Part shown: positions 35,077 through 45,700 of the stretch, one piece after another
Position numbering within the stretch: the first letter of the stretch is position 1
How the letters are laid out: each line of letters opens with the position of its first letter
Source: Symbiodinium natans
Taxonomy: Eukaryota; Sar; Dinophyceae; Suessiales; Symbiodiniaceae
Direction of reading: 5' to 3'
Assembly: GCA_905221605.1 (NCBI GenBank)
Contig: CAJNDS010001213.1
Span: forward strand, 1-64,000
DNA length: 64,000 nt
Translations under genes and position numbers: made by a program
Notes under the pieces: model-generated
Database searches by the model: none
Told to the model about the DNA's origin: nothing
The model's input: only the letters and a program-made list of their open reading frames with translations

Positions 35077-36243
35077 TTAACAATGATGAGCTATGATTGC
35101 AAGCTTCAAGCCTGCTATGCCACAGAGACTACCCAAGTGCCGCCGGCCACCGGCCGGCAACCAACCACATCCATGCAAGCAACATTGATGAGCTCCGTGC
35201 GTCAAGTCTAGCGCGAAGGAAAATGCGACGGCGTAGAGGCCATCTGCAGAAATGAAAAGATCAAACTTGAAGGCAGCTGGGCGCTGACCCTCTTCGAATT
35301 CTTCATGCATATTCATCTTCAGCGTGGGCGAGTCTTTTGCATGGAGCCCCTTTGTGCGGGAGGAACGAGCATATGTGCCTCTCCAGAAGAAAGACCCCGG
35401 GAAGTTGTTGGTCACCGGGAGGTAGCCTGTGACCTCGCCCACTTGACTTCCCTTTGGCTCGACGCAAAAACCGCGAAAGTACTGATGTCAAAGCTGGGAC
35501 GCTTTTTGGAACTTGGAGATCTTGGATTCTAGGGCAAATGCTCGAAGGTGAACCTGCTTCGGCTGCTGATTGAAAGCCTTCAAGATGCAGGAAACAGCGG
35601 ACACTCAGGCCCTGAACCTCAAACCGCTGCAAGCTACTCCAAACCTGGCATACCAACTGGCGTTCAACATGTTTCGAGTATCCTGACCTGATGGCTCAGG
35701 ATCCGTACAGAACAACTTTCTGGGGCTTGGCTTCTCACAAGTCACGATTCATAGCCATTTGCACACAGAGAGCTGCCCTTTGCCTCCAGGAAGACGGTCT
35801 CCTCTGCCTGGTCTACCTGGGATTTGGCAGGTCGTGCCATAGGTCGCAGAGCAGTAGTATGCCATCGTTCCGCTTCATGATATCATGAGGTGGACGACTG
35901 TAGTAGTTTTGGAAAATCCATGTGTATCCTCATTCTTCATTCTCATGCCCGGGCCCCACGCGGTGCTGATGTACATGCGCGGGTCTGCGTAGAACTTCAC
36001 CCGAGATCTATTGGCAGCCTGCCGCATGCTGCTCTGACCCGGACTTGGGCCTTGCATGACTGCAACAGCTACGGCCGTGCTGCGCCTGTCTGTGCGCCAG
36101 GCACGCGCTGAAGGACAAAGTGGCAAAGTAGACAAACCTGCAGACCGCGCCCATTGCAAGTTGAGCCTTCGTGGAGAAAAGGGCTCCGACAAAGGTGACC
36201 ACGGCAGAAACAGGAGCTCAATTTGTGGCCAGTCCGCCAACAA
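35077..36243 (-). pseudogene. Decayed coding sequence with many one-base frame shifts
   Basis: Read 5' to 3' on the minus strand, protein-like text passes through successive frames. KFYADPRMYISTAWGPGMRM (near 36,000) leads after a two-base offset to GYTWIFQNYYSRPPHDIMK. After a one-base offset comes VDQAEETVFLEAKGSSLC, then TCEKPSPRKLFCTDPEPSG, then AFNQQPKQVHLRAFALESK with an in-frame TGA near 35,487. It ends with GEVTGYLPVTNNFPGSFFW, MNMHEEFEEGQRPAAFKFD and GLYAVAFSFALDLTHG. No intron-sized gaps separate these pieces. The family is not recognised, but the text is too orderly to be chance. The best reading is a pseudogene; a local cluster of assembly errors is the alternative. Confidence 0.5.
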
Positions 36244-36676
36244 GCAACTTGCGAGTATTTCTGACCATTTCTCGGGGGCTGAGCAGACCGTTTGCGCCTA
36301 CAAACTCCAAGCCAAGTCGAAAGGAGGACCGCACTGGCTTCGAGGCCAAGCTGGCCCGCAAAACGACCATCTTGATTGGCAGACATGGTCGTAGTCTTTC
36401 AGAGGATGCGGCTTGGAGGCACTGCAAGTTTTCGTCTTCATCACCTTCATTATTATGATTGCCTGTGTGGTTCTAGGTTACCATGTTACATTCTTCAGCA
36501 TGCTCCTAGATTGCGCAGAACCTCTCCCAACGCTGAGGGGCCCGACAAGAGCAAGCACATGACGACCACGTCCTGCATCTTCATTCGGCGAATTAAATCC
36601 TGACGTTCAGGAAGGCGAGTGTCATGAGGCTGTGCTGGGGGTGCAGATGATGGCCGTTAAGCCCTGCATGAGTGTC

Positions 36677-36704
36677 CCCTAAACCCTAAACCCTAAACCC
36701 TAAA
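36677..36704 (+). repeat. Internal telomere-motif tract, CCCTAAA orientation
   Basis: Four CCCTAAA units. Only about 125 bases of ordinary sequence separate it from the opposite tract at 36,829. Confidence 0.9.
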
Positions 36705-36828
36705 GCCTCGGCATGAGATGCTGAGGATTCCGGCCCGATCGAAGTTGATGCTGCCCGTGTTGCCGACAGACGCTCCGATGCCTCCGGCCACTGCCAGCAG
36801 CATCCTTGGAGCTCAATTTGCATGCTTA

Positions 36829-36929
36829 AGGTTTAGGGTTTAGGGTTTAGGGTTTAGGGTTTAGGGTTTAGGGTTTAGGGTTTAGGGTTTGGGCTTAGGG
36901 TTTAGGGCTTAGGGTTTAGGGTTTAGGGT
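36829..36929 (+). repeat. Internal telomere-motif tract, TTTAGGG orientation
   Basis: About fourteen TTTAGGG units with a few variants (GGGCTTA). The minus-strand gene at 36,951 ends 21 bases to its right. Confidence 0.95.
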
Positions 36930-36950
36930 AAAACTTCGTGGCACCTTTCT

Positions 36951-37650
36951 TCATTTGCCGAGGAACGGCTGCTCGGCAACAGATGCCAGAACGCCACCCG
37001 TGCTGTTGGCAGGATGCTTGCTGTCTAGCTCCTTGCACGCATCGACCGTTGTATTTGCACGTGTGCTCTGAGCCTGTGTCGGACTGAACACATCTTCGCG
37101 CGACATAGCTCTGAAGTTCCGTTTGCATGTCTGAAAGAGCAACTTGGCCTGTTCCAACACTCGCATCTGCTGTCTCTGGTCTTCCTGACTCTGACATGCA
37201 TAGCTTGCATCAGCTCCATCATGCAACTCCCAACACGCTAGTAGTACCTTGTTTGCAAAAAGCTGCACTCTAGCCAAGGCTGCCGCTGTCAGCTTTTGAT
37301 ACCTGGCTCGCGCAGGACACATCTCCACTTGCAGATATTGCAGTCTCAAATCATGTATGGCAAGCTGGATGAGCAGAAGTGAGAACCACTTTAAGTTTGC
37401 ATCAGCAGAAACCTCGACATGGACTCGGCAGATGCGTCTCCATCCTCATCCTCCTGATGCGCGGTGCTCTGGCAGGAAAGCCGGTATAGTAGGGGCACAG
37501 CTATCACAGACACCAAGCAGCAACCATCTGCAAAAAGATGCGTCAAAAACTTGGCACAGCACTTGCCTCCCGCTCGTGGTCGCTAGAATAGTCGTTGCCC
37601 AAGTCCCAACGCTGGTGGCGTCGGCCTTGGCGTGCAGGGTATTGGATGGC
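36951..37650 (-). CDS. Helical protein gene ending beside a telomere-motif tract
   Basis: The main exon (about 37,443-36,951) is open for about 164 codons. It begins near GWRRICRVHVEVSADANLKW, continues LIQLAIHDLRLQYLQVEM, then QKLTAAALARVQLFANKVL, QAKLLFQTCKRNFRAMSRED and a Ser/Thr-rich tail. A TGA lies just before it, with AG dinucleotides that could be splice acceptors. Upstream frames also read as protein: HQEDEDGDASAESMSR near 37,400-37,460 in another frame, and RRHQRWDLGNDYSSDHE near 37,580. At least two frame changes therefore occur. The product is probably an alpha-helical protein. No family is recognised. Confidence 0.42.
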
Positions 37651-38140
37651 ACCCGGAGCTGAGAACAAGTGCACGGCGGCTTTCATGTTGGTTGCCCTCA
37701 GTTGAGGTACGGGTACGTCGCACTTGTGCCAACAATGTCTTCAAGCCAACTTTGTTTTTCGCGTCTCAGCAATTCCTAAAGCCCGGCCCTCAGGGGCATC
37801 ATTCGCCTCGCCTTCCACCCCGCCGGACAATGTGCTGAGGGCGCACGCAAGGGGGGGGGGGGGGGGGGGTGGAGGGTTGTCATTATTCCCCTCAGCTCTC
37901 ACCTAGAAGCAAAGGATGAAGGGGCACTCGACGGGGGAAGGTAATTAGCCGGGGGGGGAGATCAAGTATAGTTTTTGTTATGGGGCAACATGAGACCAGC
38001 ACTGTCGCAACACGAAAGAGACGGGAACGTGGCAAGCGGGGGCGGGGGGAAGGGAAGGAAACCATCATTATCGTTTTTGATGGGAACCCCCACCAAACGG
38101 GGGGAACGTAGGAAGTGGCAGGGGGTGCCCGAAATTGTAT
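37651..38140. other. Non-coding stretch with poly-G run
   Basis: A G-run of about 20 bases at 37,851-37,870 followed by G-rich text, and a second G-run near 37,950. No gene supported. Confidence 0.5.
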
Positions 38141-38141
38141 A

Positions 38142-38480
38142 TTCTTGTGGTTGTTTTTGTTCTTGTTCTTGTTCTTGTTGTTGTTGTTGTTCTTGTTCTT
38201 GTTCTTGTTCTTGTTCTTGTTCTTGTTCTTGTTCTTGTTCTTGTTCTTGTTCTTGTTCTTGTTCTTGTTTTTGTTCTTGTTCTTGTTCTTGTTGTCATCA
38301 CTATTTTTCTTCTTGTTGTTGTGTTTGCGGATATTCCTGTTGCTGTTGCTATTGCCGTTGCTGTTCCTGTTGCTGTTGCTGTTGCTGTCGTCGCCGTCGT
38401 TGTTCTTCTTGCTCTTCGTGTTGCTCTTCTTGTTGTTCTTGTTGGTGGTGGTGGTGGTGGTGTTGATGCTGTCAGTTTTT
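38142..38480 (+). repeat. TTCTTG hexanucleotide array grading into TTG/CTG text
   Basis: About two dozen TTCTTG units at 38,142-38,295, then a looser TTGTTGCTG mixture to about 38,480. Each frame gives a homopolymer-like peptide (Leu/Phe, Cys/Ser, Val/Leu), so the long frames are artefacts. Confidence 0.95.
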
Positions 38481-38576
38481 GTTGTTATTCTTCATGATCC
38501 TGTTGTTGATGTTGTTCTCGTTGCTCTTGCTGTTGCTTCGTGCTCTTCTGCTCTTCTTGTTCTTCTTATTCGACGA

Positions 38577-38630
38577 CCCCCCCCCCCCCCCCCCCGCCCT
38601 CCCCCCCACCCCCCCATCCTCCTCCTTTCC
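38577..38630 (+). repeat. Poly-C run
   Basis: A run of about 18 C followed by C-rich text with single A, G or T interruptions. Confidence 0.9.
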
Positions 38631-39266
38631 GAAAGAAGCTAAAAAACTCCGGCTTGCGCCCAAACCCTGTTTGTTGTCCGTTCCGGGCGCGCCCGGCTGC
38701 TTGTTCGACAGCCCCTTAGATTTAGATAAAAGCGGGATGAGAAACCATTCCATTGCTATTTTTATTTCGGAGGGGGTGGGACGGGAGCCGGATTCTTAGT
38801 TATTTCCTTCCCTGAATGATAATAATATGAGGGCATGGGAAACCATTTCAGTATTCTGATTCATTCGAATAAGGGACTGGGGCTTCATATCAGCCGAATA
38901 TCTACAAGTACTACTAACACGACTCGACTATGAAGGCGACTGCGACTACTGCTACAACTGCTACTGCTACGTACTACTACACTGCTACCACCATCAAAGC
39001 TGTTTATCGGGCAATAACAGGGGTAAATAGAGCTCTCAACAAAGCTTAGTCACAATGAAATGTTTTGCCATCTGGGGGAGGGGGGGTTAACGACGATTAA
39101 ATGGTTTCACATTCCATTACATCATGCTTTTTTCCCGGCGAAAGGCGGGGCGGAGCGGGGGACAAGTTAGCATGATGCAAATGAAATGGTCTCCCATTCC
39201 AGTATTGTTATTCCTTCTCGTCTAGTTGCTTGACTCAGTGACTGGGTCGCGAGCCATGGGTCTTTG
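38631..39266. other. Non-coding stretch
   Basis: No gene. A short CTACTG/CTACAA repeat patch lies at about 38,936-38,990. The phrase ATGG..TC.CATTCCA recurs near 38,743, 39,101 and 39,183. Confidence 0.4.
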
Positions 39267-40032
39267 CTACCACCGAGATGTGCCCTGTGTGGGCTGCCTG
39301 CACCGAACCAAACTTGGACTGCCACAAGAACGGCGGGCGCCAACTAAAAACAAATCACATGCAGGAAGTAAAACATATTCTGCTACGGGCACACGGGCAG
39401 AACTTTCTGCACAGCAAACTCGGAGGGAGCAAGTCCTGGCCCCTACTGTCATTGCAGTACCATTCGAGCAGCGACCGGCCACTTTAGCTTGAATCTTATG
39501 CTGGCTTACATGTACGATGTGCTGTCCCTGCTGTAAGTATACTGTTTTATTTACAGCGCCACGAGCTGTGATGAAAGCAAAGAGCGGGCCGCTGCAAGGC
39601 ACCTCGGAGGTTCGTCGGTCAAACAGCCGGTGCATCGCAGCCTTCTGTTTGGCCATGGAAGCCTCCCGAATTCTGCCAAAGAGCTTGCGATCTTCAAGTT
39701 CAAGCTCATGCTCTTGGCTTTCTGCAAGGTTCTGGCACGTTTAGAGAAACATGAGTCTGAGCCTTGGTTTTAGCTCTCTGCGAACTTGTCGCCGACGCAA
39801 AGGCCTGCGCCCACGGGTTTCAAGAGGGGCCACAGACTCAGCGATGCCGAAGAGTCTCCCGAACATTCCCTAATAGGCCCGAACGATATCGGGGGAATGC
39901 CTTGTGTGCAGTCTTTACGAGGGTGTTCGCTGAGGCCTCGCGCGCTGCAACGGCTACATGTTGTTCACACCACATCAAGTTGGAAGATCCAACCGAGGCC
40001 GATGCGTTCTCGTGGTTCTGCAGCCCGAGCAT
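39267..40032 (-). CDS. Possible multi-exon helical protein gene
   Basis: Minus-strand frames in order: 40,032-39,838 (SSNLMWCEQHVAVAAREAS, YRSGLLGNVRETLRHR); about 39,840-39,745 (ETRGRRPLRRRQVRRELK); about 39,744-39,608 (NLAESQEHELELEDRKLFG, REASMAKQKAAMHRLFDRR). The last continues open to 39,267 but is less protein-like after a GAG-GTGCCT that could be a splice donor. A CAG before the third piece could be its acceptor. The predicted product is charged and coiled-coil-like. Family not recognised. Confidence 0.35.
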
Positions 40033-40464
40033 TGAGGAGGCCTGGCTCGTTGCGAATCAGGGTCTTCGGTTTAGGGTTCATGCCAGTCTAAGTCTTGGCA
40101 TGTACATTCTCGATTAGCACATGCCCTTCGGTGACGACTCCAACTCCGTGGTCACCCTCCAGCTGTTTTTCTGCACTGCCAAGGAGCCTCTGCAGCGGCA
40201 CGGCTTTCTGAAGCTTCATCTGAAGCCTGCCGTACCATGATAAGTGGGATTTCAGCTATCTGCAACAGTGGTGTGCTGACGTTCGTCTCCCTCTTGGCGC
40301 CAGGACTCCACGCTCCACAAACTAGGAAAGATAATCAAAAAGCAAAAGCCGTTGCAGCAGCCTTCAGTTTGCTTGCGGGTATGTGCTCCGCTTGCTCCGC
40401 TTCGACAAAAGCCTGCAACTCACCGCCGGGAGTCTTTTGATCATGGACGTTCATGGACTATGTG

Positions 40465-40926
40465 TGCCAGCGGGTTAACAAGATTGCGAAAAGACCTGCA
40501 CCCGAGTATGCGAGTGTCGCATGGCTACAAAGTGTTGGGTGAGCATTGAGATCCCGGAAGGGGCAGTGACCCAGGCTATGTCACGAATCAATTGGCAGAG
40601 ATCACATGAACCAGAAGCGCCAGGAAAGCCTCTGGAGCAGCTGGCTTTGCGGGAGCGTTCTCTGAGTCCTCTCAGGACCCGCCTACAGTACCAACTCAGA
40701 GTCTCAGAAACGTGCCAGGCAGCAGAATGGCCAGCAATGCCGAAATGGGGAAGTGCTCACAACTGCACACGGCGGCTGTGCCCGCGCCGATGCCGTTGCA
40801 TGGACATGACAGCTTGCAGTGCAGCGAGCACAGCCACTCCTCTTCCATCTCAACCTCATCTACCGGCAAACGCTCTGCAAGCACCATCGTCGTACCTTGG
40901 TTGCGGGGGGCTGGCGATGAACACAC
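40465..40926 (-). CDS. Weak minus-strand open frames
   Basis: Two open frames on the minus strand: 40,926-40,696 with RLPVDEVEMEEEWLCSLHC, and about 40,690-40,465. Text in the first is moderately protein-like; the second is doubtful. Confidence 0.2.
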
Positions 40927-41086
40927 GAAGGATCGGAGGTAAAGCTATTCACTGACTCTCGCCATCAAAGCTCGGGCCGAAACAGAAGTACATCGAAAGC
41001 GCTGCTACTGTCCGCCATCGAAAAGTCGCCTTGGACCTAGTTTCATGGTGCAGGTGAAACACCCTCCACATACAATGCGGAGACTT

Positions 41087-41968
41087 TTAACAGCTCCCAG
41101 GCTTCGGCAGGCAAACACATGGAGGGCCTGACATAGCCAAAGGCAGCAAGGCCTCATCAGCCAGGATCGAAAGGAGAATTTGCCTCTGGTTTTTGCATGT
41201 TTTTGTCCTCAGTCGCGAGCCTTTGGGCCGAGGAAGCTGCCGCAACAGCGACATACGCAGCTTTCCTAATCCCGCGCGGCCGTGGTGGAGCCGAGCCGAG
41301 CCGCCATGCAAAGGATAAAGCTCACTGTCGTTCAACCACAAGCCCATCAAGCTTAGCGCTGCAAGGTCATCAGTTCGTTGTCACGACAGATTCGTAATAT
41401 CCGGTTCCACCGTTCCGTTGTGTTGACGTTAACTACCCCGCGCGGCACAGCAGCGGAAGTTCCACAGAACTCTCGACTGGGCGAGGCCTTTGGAAGCTCA
41501 GGGTCAAAAAATCGGGTTCTCGCCTAATTAGGCGAGAAGGCATGGCCCCGAGATTTTCGGGAGTCGTGTTTTGCCATCGTGGAAACCAAGGTGCTGGCAT
41601 CCTCCGACGTCGGAAATGGTGCATTCGCCTATTTCCCGGGGGCGTTCTCCGCATCGACCCCATTAAGGTTGCAACGTGTCTGGAGTGGTATTTACTGGAA
41701 ATGCAAGGCTACATATCAAGAGTGGCCACCTCCACATACCCCAACACCACAGCCATGCACAGAGCAAGCGCTTACACTCCGGCCACTGCACTTGAAACAC
41801 GCTCAGTTTTCGCAGCGGCAATCTCCTGTTAAATTGCATGTCAAAGGCGGGTGAGAAACATGCGAAGTAGACTTGACTTTGAAGTCGAAACGATCTCGAA
41901 AAGGCCGATGGAGTGCACCCTGCAAACGAAAGAGTGACGGCTGAGATGCGCCAGCTCGCTGAAAACAC
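41087..41968 (-). CDS. Fragmentary minus-strand coding-like frames
   Basis: A frame at 41,350-41,087 reads GKLRMSLLRQLPRPKGSRLR and ILLSILADEALLPLAMSG. Another at 41,968-41,663 reads FDMQFNRRLPLRKLSVFQVQ with nearby Trp-rich text. They could be exons or remnants. No family is recognised. Confidence 0.22.
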
Positions 41969-42298
41969 ACGTCCTTGGTGCGAGGTGCCAGTACAAGTCA
42001 GCCTCTATCCGGCGACATCACATTGGGTTTGACTCCAAGAGTTCATCCAGCTCGGCAAGCCTCCAGGCAAACACCGATCGTGCGAGTCACACAAGGTTCC
42101 TTTCAACATCTTTACATCTTTCAGCTTTCAGCTGTCTTCAAAACTCATGCGGGGATTGCAGCCTGTCGATGCCGAAGTAGATCTGCTGCCCGAATCTCAG
42201 CGCTCAAAAAATCTCAGACTGAACTTCCCAGCTACATTCGTCGAGTCTACACCAAAATTGGCAGGTCCATCTTTGCTCTGAGGTTGCGAGGCCCCCTT

Positions 42299-42679
42299 TC
42301 AGACAAAAAGCCGATCCACTCCGTAGTCGCGCATGGTGAGGTCGTTGTTGTCCAGATCGACAATAACCGTTGCGCCTGGAAAACCAGCAGCAATTCTTAC
42401 TTGAGGAGGCGGTGCGCGAGGGCAATTCAACAAACAAAGCTGCAAAACACTTCTCCTGGGCTGAACTCTGCCATCAGCTCCGCAGAAAGAACGTGCTTTT
42501 CCTGAGCTCCGGCTGCGCAGGCCAAGTGGACACAACAACATGTCCGCAAGGTTTTGATGTTGCCATCTTGTGCACAATAGCCGAGGGTCTGCAGGGATGG
42601 CCAGCCTTGTCCTGGGAGCAATGCAAGCAACTGCTACTACTGGTACGATGGGCCTCGTCCGCGGCAGCTCACGTAACAT
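42299..42679 (-). CDS. Possible exon beside the C-rich satellite
   Basis: A 127-codon minus-strand frame whose C-terminus, AAGFPGATVIVDLDNNDLTM, reads as folded protein. A plus-strand frame starting at 42,370 also reads fairly well before it enters the satellite, so the strand is uncertain. Confidence 0.25.
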   Translation of the reverse strand: MLRELPRTRPIVPVVAVACIAPRTRLAIPADPRLLCTRWQHQNLADMLLCPLGLRSRSSGKARSFCGADGRVQPRRSVLQLCLLNCPRAPPPQVRIAAGFPGATVIVDLDNNDLTMRDYGVDRLFV

Positions 42680-42759
42680 GCGACAGTGATTCTCACAATT
42701 GCGAGCGATTTTTTTCAGAAATACGGATACATATTATATCCGCCGACCCCAGCCGGAGC

Positions 42760-45700
42760 GGGGGCGGCGTCAGTGAAGACCCATTGCCCCTACCACCTAC
42801 TCCACCCCATCCAAAGCTCGACCGGCCCCCAGTGCATGCCCGCCCGCTTGCCCTACCCCCACCACCCACGCACCCCGCCCCCCGCTCCTTCCCTTGCCCA
42901 AGCCCCCCACGCACCCCGCCATGCTTCTCATGGACCCATGGCTCCTGGTCCCATTCTTCATCCCTCAACCTGCATGGCTGCCAATGCCGGTCAAAAAATG
43001 GCCCCTGCTCCACCCCCACGCACCCACACTTCCAACCCCCACCCCCACCCCCCCACGCACCCTGCCCCCCACTGGACCCATGGCTCCTGGCCCCATTGGC
43101 TCATGGTCCACGGCCCATGGATGTGGCTTCTCAGCTGACTTTAAAGGCACCAGTGCATGCCCGGGCCCTCCGCCCGCTCCGCCCGCTCCGCCCACTCCGC
43201 CCGCTCCGCCCTCCGCCCTTCCAGCTCCGCCTACTGACTCTCCTTTGGCCCATGCTCCCACTCTCCATGCCCCTTGACCTACCCCTCATGGACCCAGCTC
43301 CCTACCCCTTACCCCTCACGCACCCTGGCGGGGCCCATGGCTGTCCCCTCCGCCCCTACCCCCACCACCCACGCACTTTCATGGACCCATGGCTCCTGGT
43401 CCCCCCGCAACCCCCACCCCCACCCCGCACGCACCCTGCCCCGCCGCCCGTGCTTGTCATGCACGTGCTTGTGTGGGCCCCTTGCTCCCATGGATGTGGC
43501 TTCTCAGCTGACTTTAAAGGGCACCAGTGCATGCCCGGGCCCTCCGCCCGCTCCGCCCGCTCCGCCCGCTCCGCCCGCTCCGCTCGCTCCGCCCTCCGCC
43601 CTTCCAGCTCCGCCTACTCCCCTCTGGCCCATGCTCCCACTCTCCATCCCCTTGACCTACCCCTCATGGACCCAGCTCCCTACCCCTTACCCCTCACGCA
43701 CCCATGCCCCTCATGGACCCATGGCTCCTGGCCCCATGGCTCCCCATGGCTCATGGTGCACGGCCCATGGATGTGGCTTCTCAGCTGACTTTAAAGGCCC
43801 CAGTGCATGCCGGGGCCCTCCGCCCGCTCCGCCCGCTCCCCGCTCCGTCCTTCACCCTTTTGGCTCCGCCTACTCACTCTCCTTTGTCCCACTCTCCATC
43901 CCCTTGACCTACCCCTCATGGACCCAGCTCCCTACCCCTTACCCCTCACGCACCCTGCCCTGCCACCCATGCTCCTGGCCCCATGGCTGCCCTCCGCCCC
44001 TACCCCCACCACCCACGCACCCGCCCTTCCCGCTCCGCATACATTCCCCTTGCCCAAGCCCCCCACACACCCCGCCATGCTTTTCATGAACCCGTGACTC
44101 CTGGTCCCATTCTTCATCCCTTGAGCTGCTCCACCCCCACCCGCAACCCCCACCCCCACCCCGCACGCACCCTGCCCCGCCGCCCGTGCTTGTCATGGGC
44201 CCCTTGCTCCTGGCGTCATGGCTCCACCCCCAGCCCCAACCCCCACCCCCACACACCCCACCCTTTCCACACTTCCAACCCCCACCCCCACCCCCCACGC
44301 ACCCCGCCCCCCCACTGGACCCATGGCTCCTGGCCCCATTGCCTCCTGGTCCCATTCTTCATCCCTCGACCTGCATGGCTGCCAATGCTGGTTTTATATA
44401 TGGCCCCTGCTCCACCCCAACCCCCAACCCCCACCCCCATACCGTACGCACCCTGCCACGCCCAACCCCCTGCCCCGCCGCCTGTGCTTGTCATGGGCCC
44501 GCCCCCCACTGAACCCATGGCTCCTGGCCCCATTGGCTCATGGTCCACGGCCCATGGATGTGGCTTCTCAGCTGACTTTAAAGGGCCCCAGTGCATGCCC
44601 GGGCCCTCCGCCCGCTCCGCCCGCTCCGCCCGCTCCGCCCGCTCAGCTGACTTTAAAGGGCCCCAGTGCATGCCTGGGCCCTCCGCCCGCTCCGCCCGCT
44701 CCGCTCGCTCCGCCCTCCGCCCTTCCAGCTCCGCCTACTCCCCTCTGGCCCATGCTCCCACTCTCCATCCGCTTGACCTACCCCTCATGGACGCAGCTCC
44801 CTACCCCTGACCCCTCACGCACCCACGCCCCTCATGGACCCATGGCTCCTGGCCCCATGGCTCCCCATGGCTCATGGTCCACGGCCCATGGATGTGGCTT
44901 CTCAGCTGACTTTAAAGCCCAAGTGCATACCCGGGCCCCCTGCTCCGCCCGCTCCGCCCTCCGCCCTTCCAGCTCCGCCTACTCACTCTCCTTTGGCCCA
45001 TGCTCCCACTCTCCATCCCCTTGACGACCCAGCTCCCTACCCCTTACCCCTCCCGCACCCTGCTCCGCCGTCCATGCCCCTCATGGGTACGCATGGCTCC
45101 TGGCCCCCGCCACCCCACCCGCAACCCCCACCCCCACCCCGCACGCACCCTGCCCCGCCGCCCGTGCTTGTCATGAACCCCTTGCTCCTGGCATCATGGC
45201 TCCACCCCCACCCCCAACCCCCACACACCCCACCCTTTCCACACTTCCAACCCCCACCCCCACCCCCCACGCACCCCGCCCCCCCACTGGACCCATGGCT
45301 CCTGGCCCCATTGCCTCCTGGTCCCATTCTTCATCCCTCGACCTGCATGGCTGCCAACGCTGGTCCTATATATGGCCCTGCTCCACCCCAACCCCCAACC
45401 CCCACCCCCATACCGTACGCACCCTGCCACCCCCAACCCCCAACCCCCACCCCCACCCACCCACACTTCCAACCCCCACCCCCACCCCCCACGCACCCCC
45501 CACTGAACCCATGGCTCCTGGCCCCATTGGCTCATGGTCCACGGCTCATGGATGTGGCTTCTCTGCTGGCTTTAAAGGGCCCCAGTGCATGCCCGGCCCG
45601 TGCTTGTCATGGGCCCCTGGTTTCATGGATGTGGCTTCTCAGCTGACTTTAAAGGGCCCCAGTGCAAGCCCGGGCCCTCCGCCCGCTCCGCCCGCTCCGC

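Noticed and set aside
38068-38642. Overlapping Leu/Phe, Cys/Ser and Arg/Thr repeat frames
   Set aside because: They are translations of the TTCTTG array in each frame.
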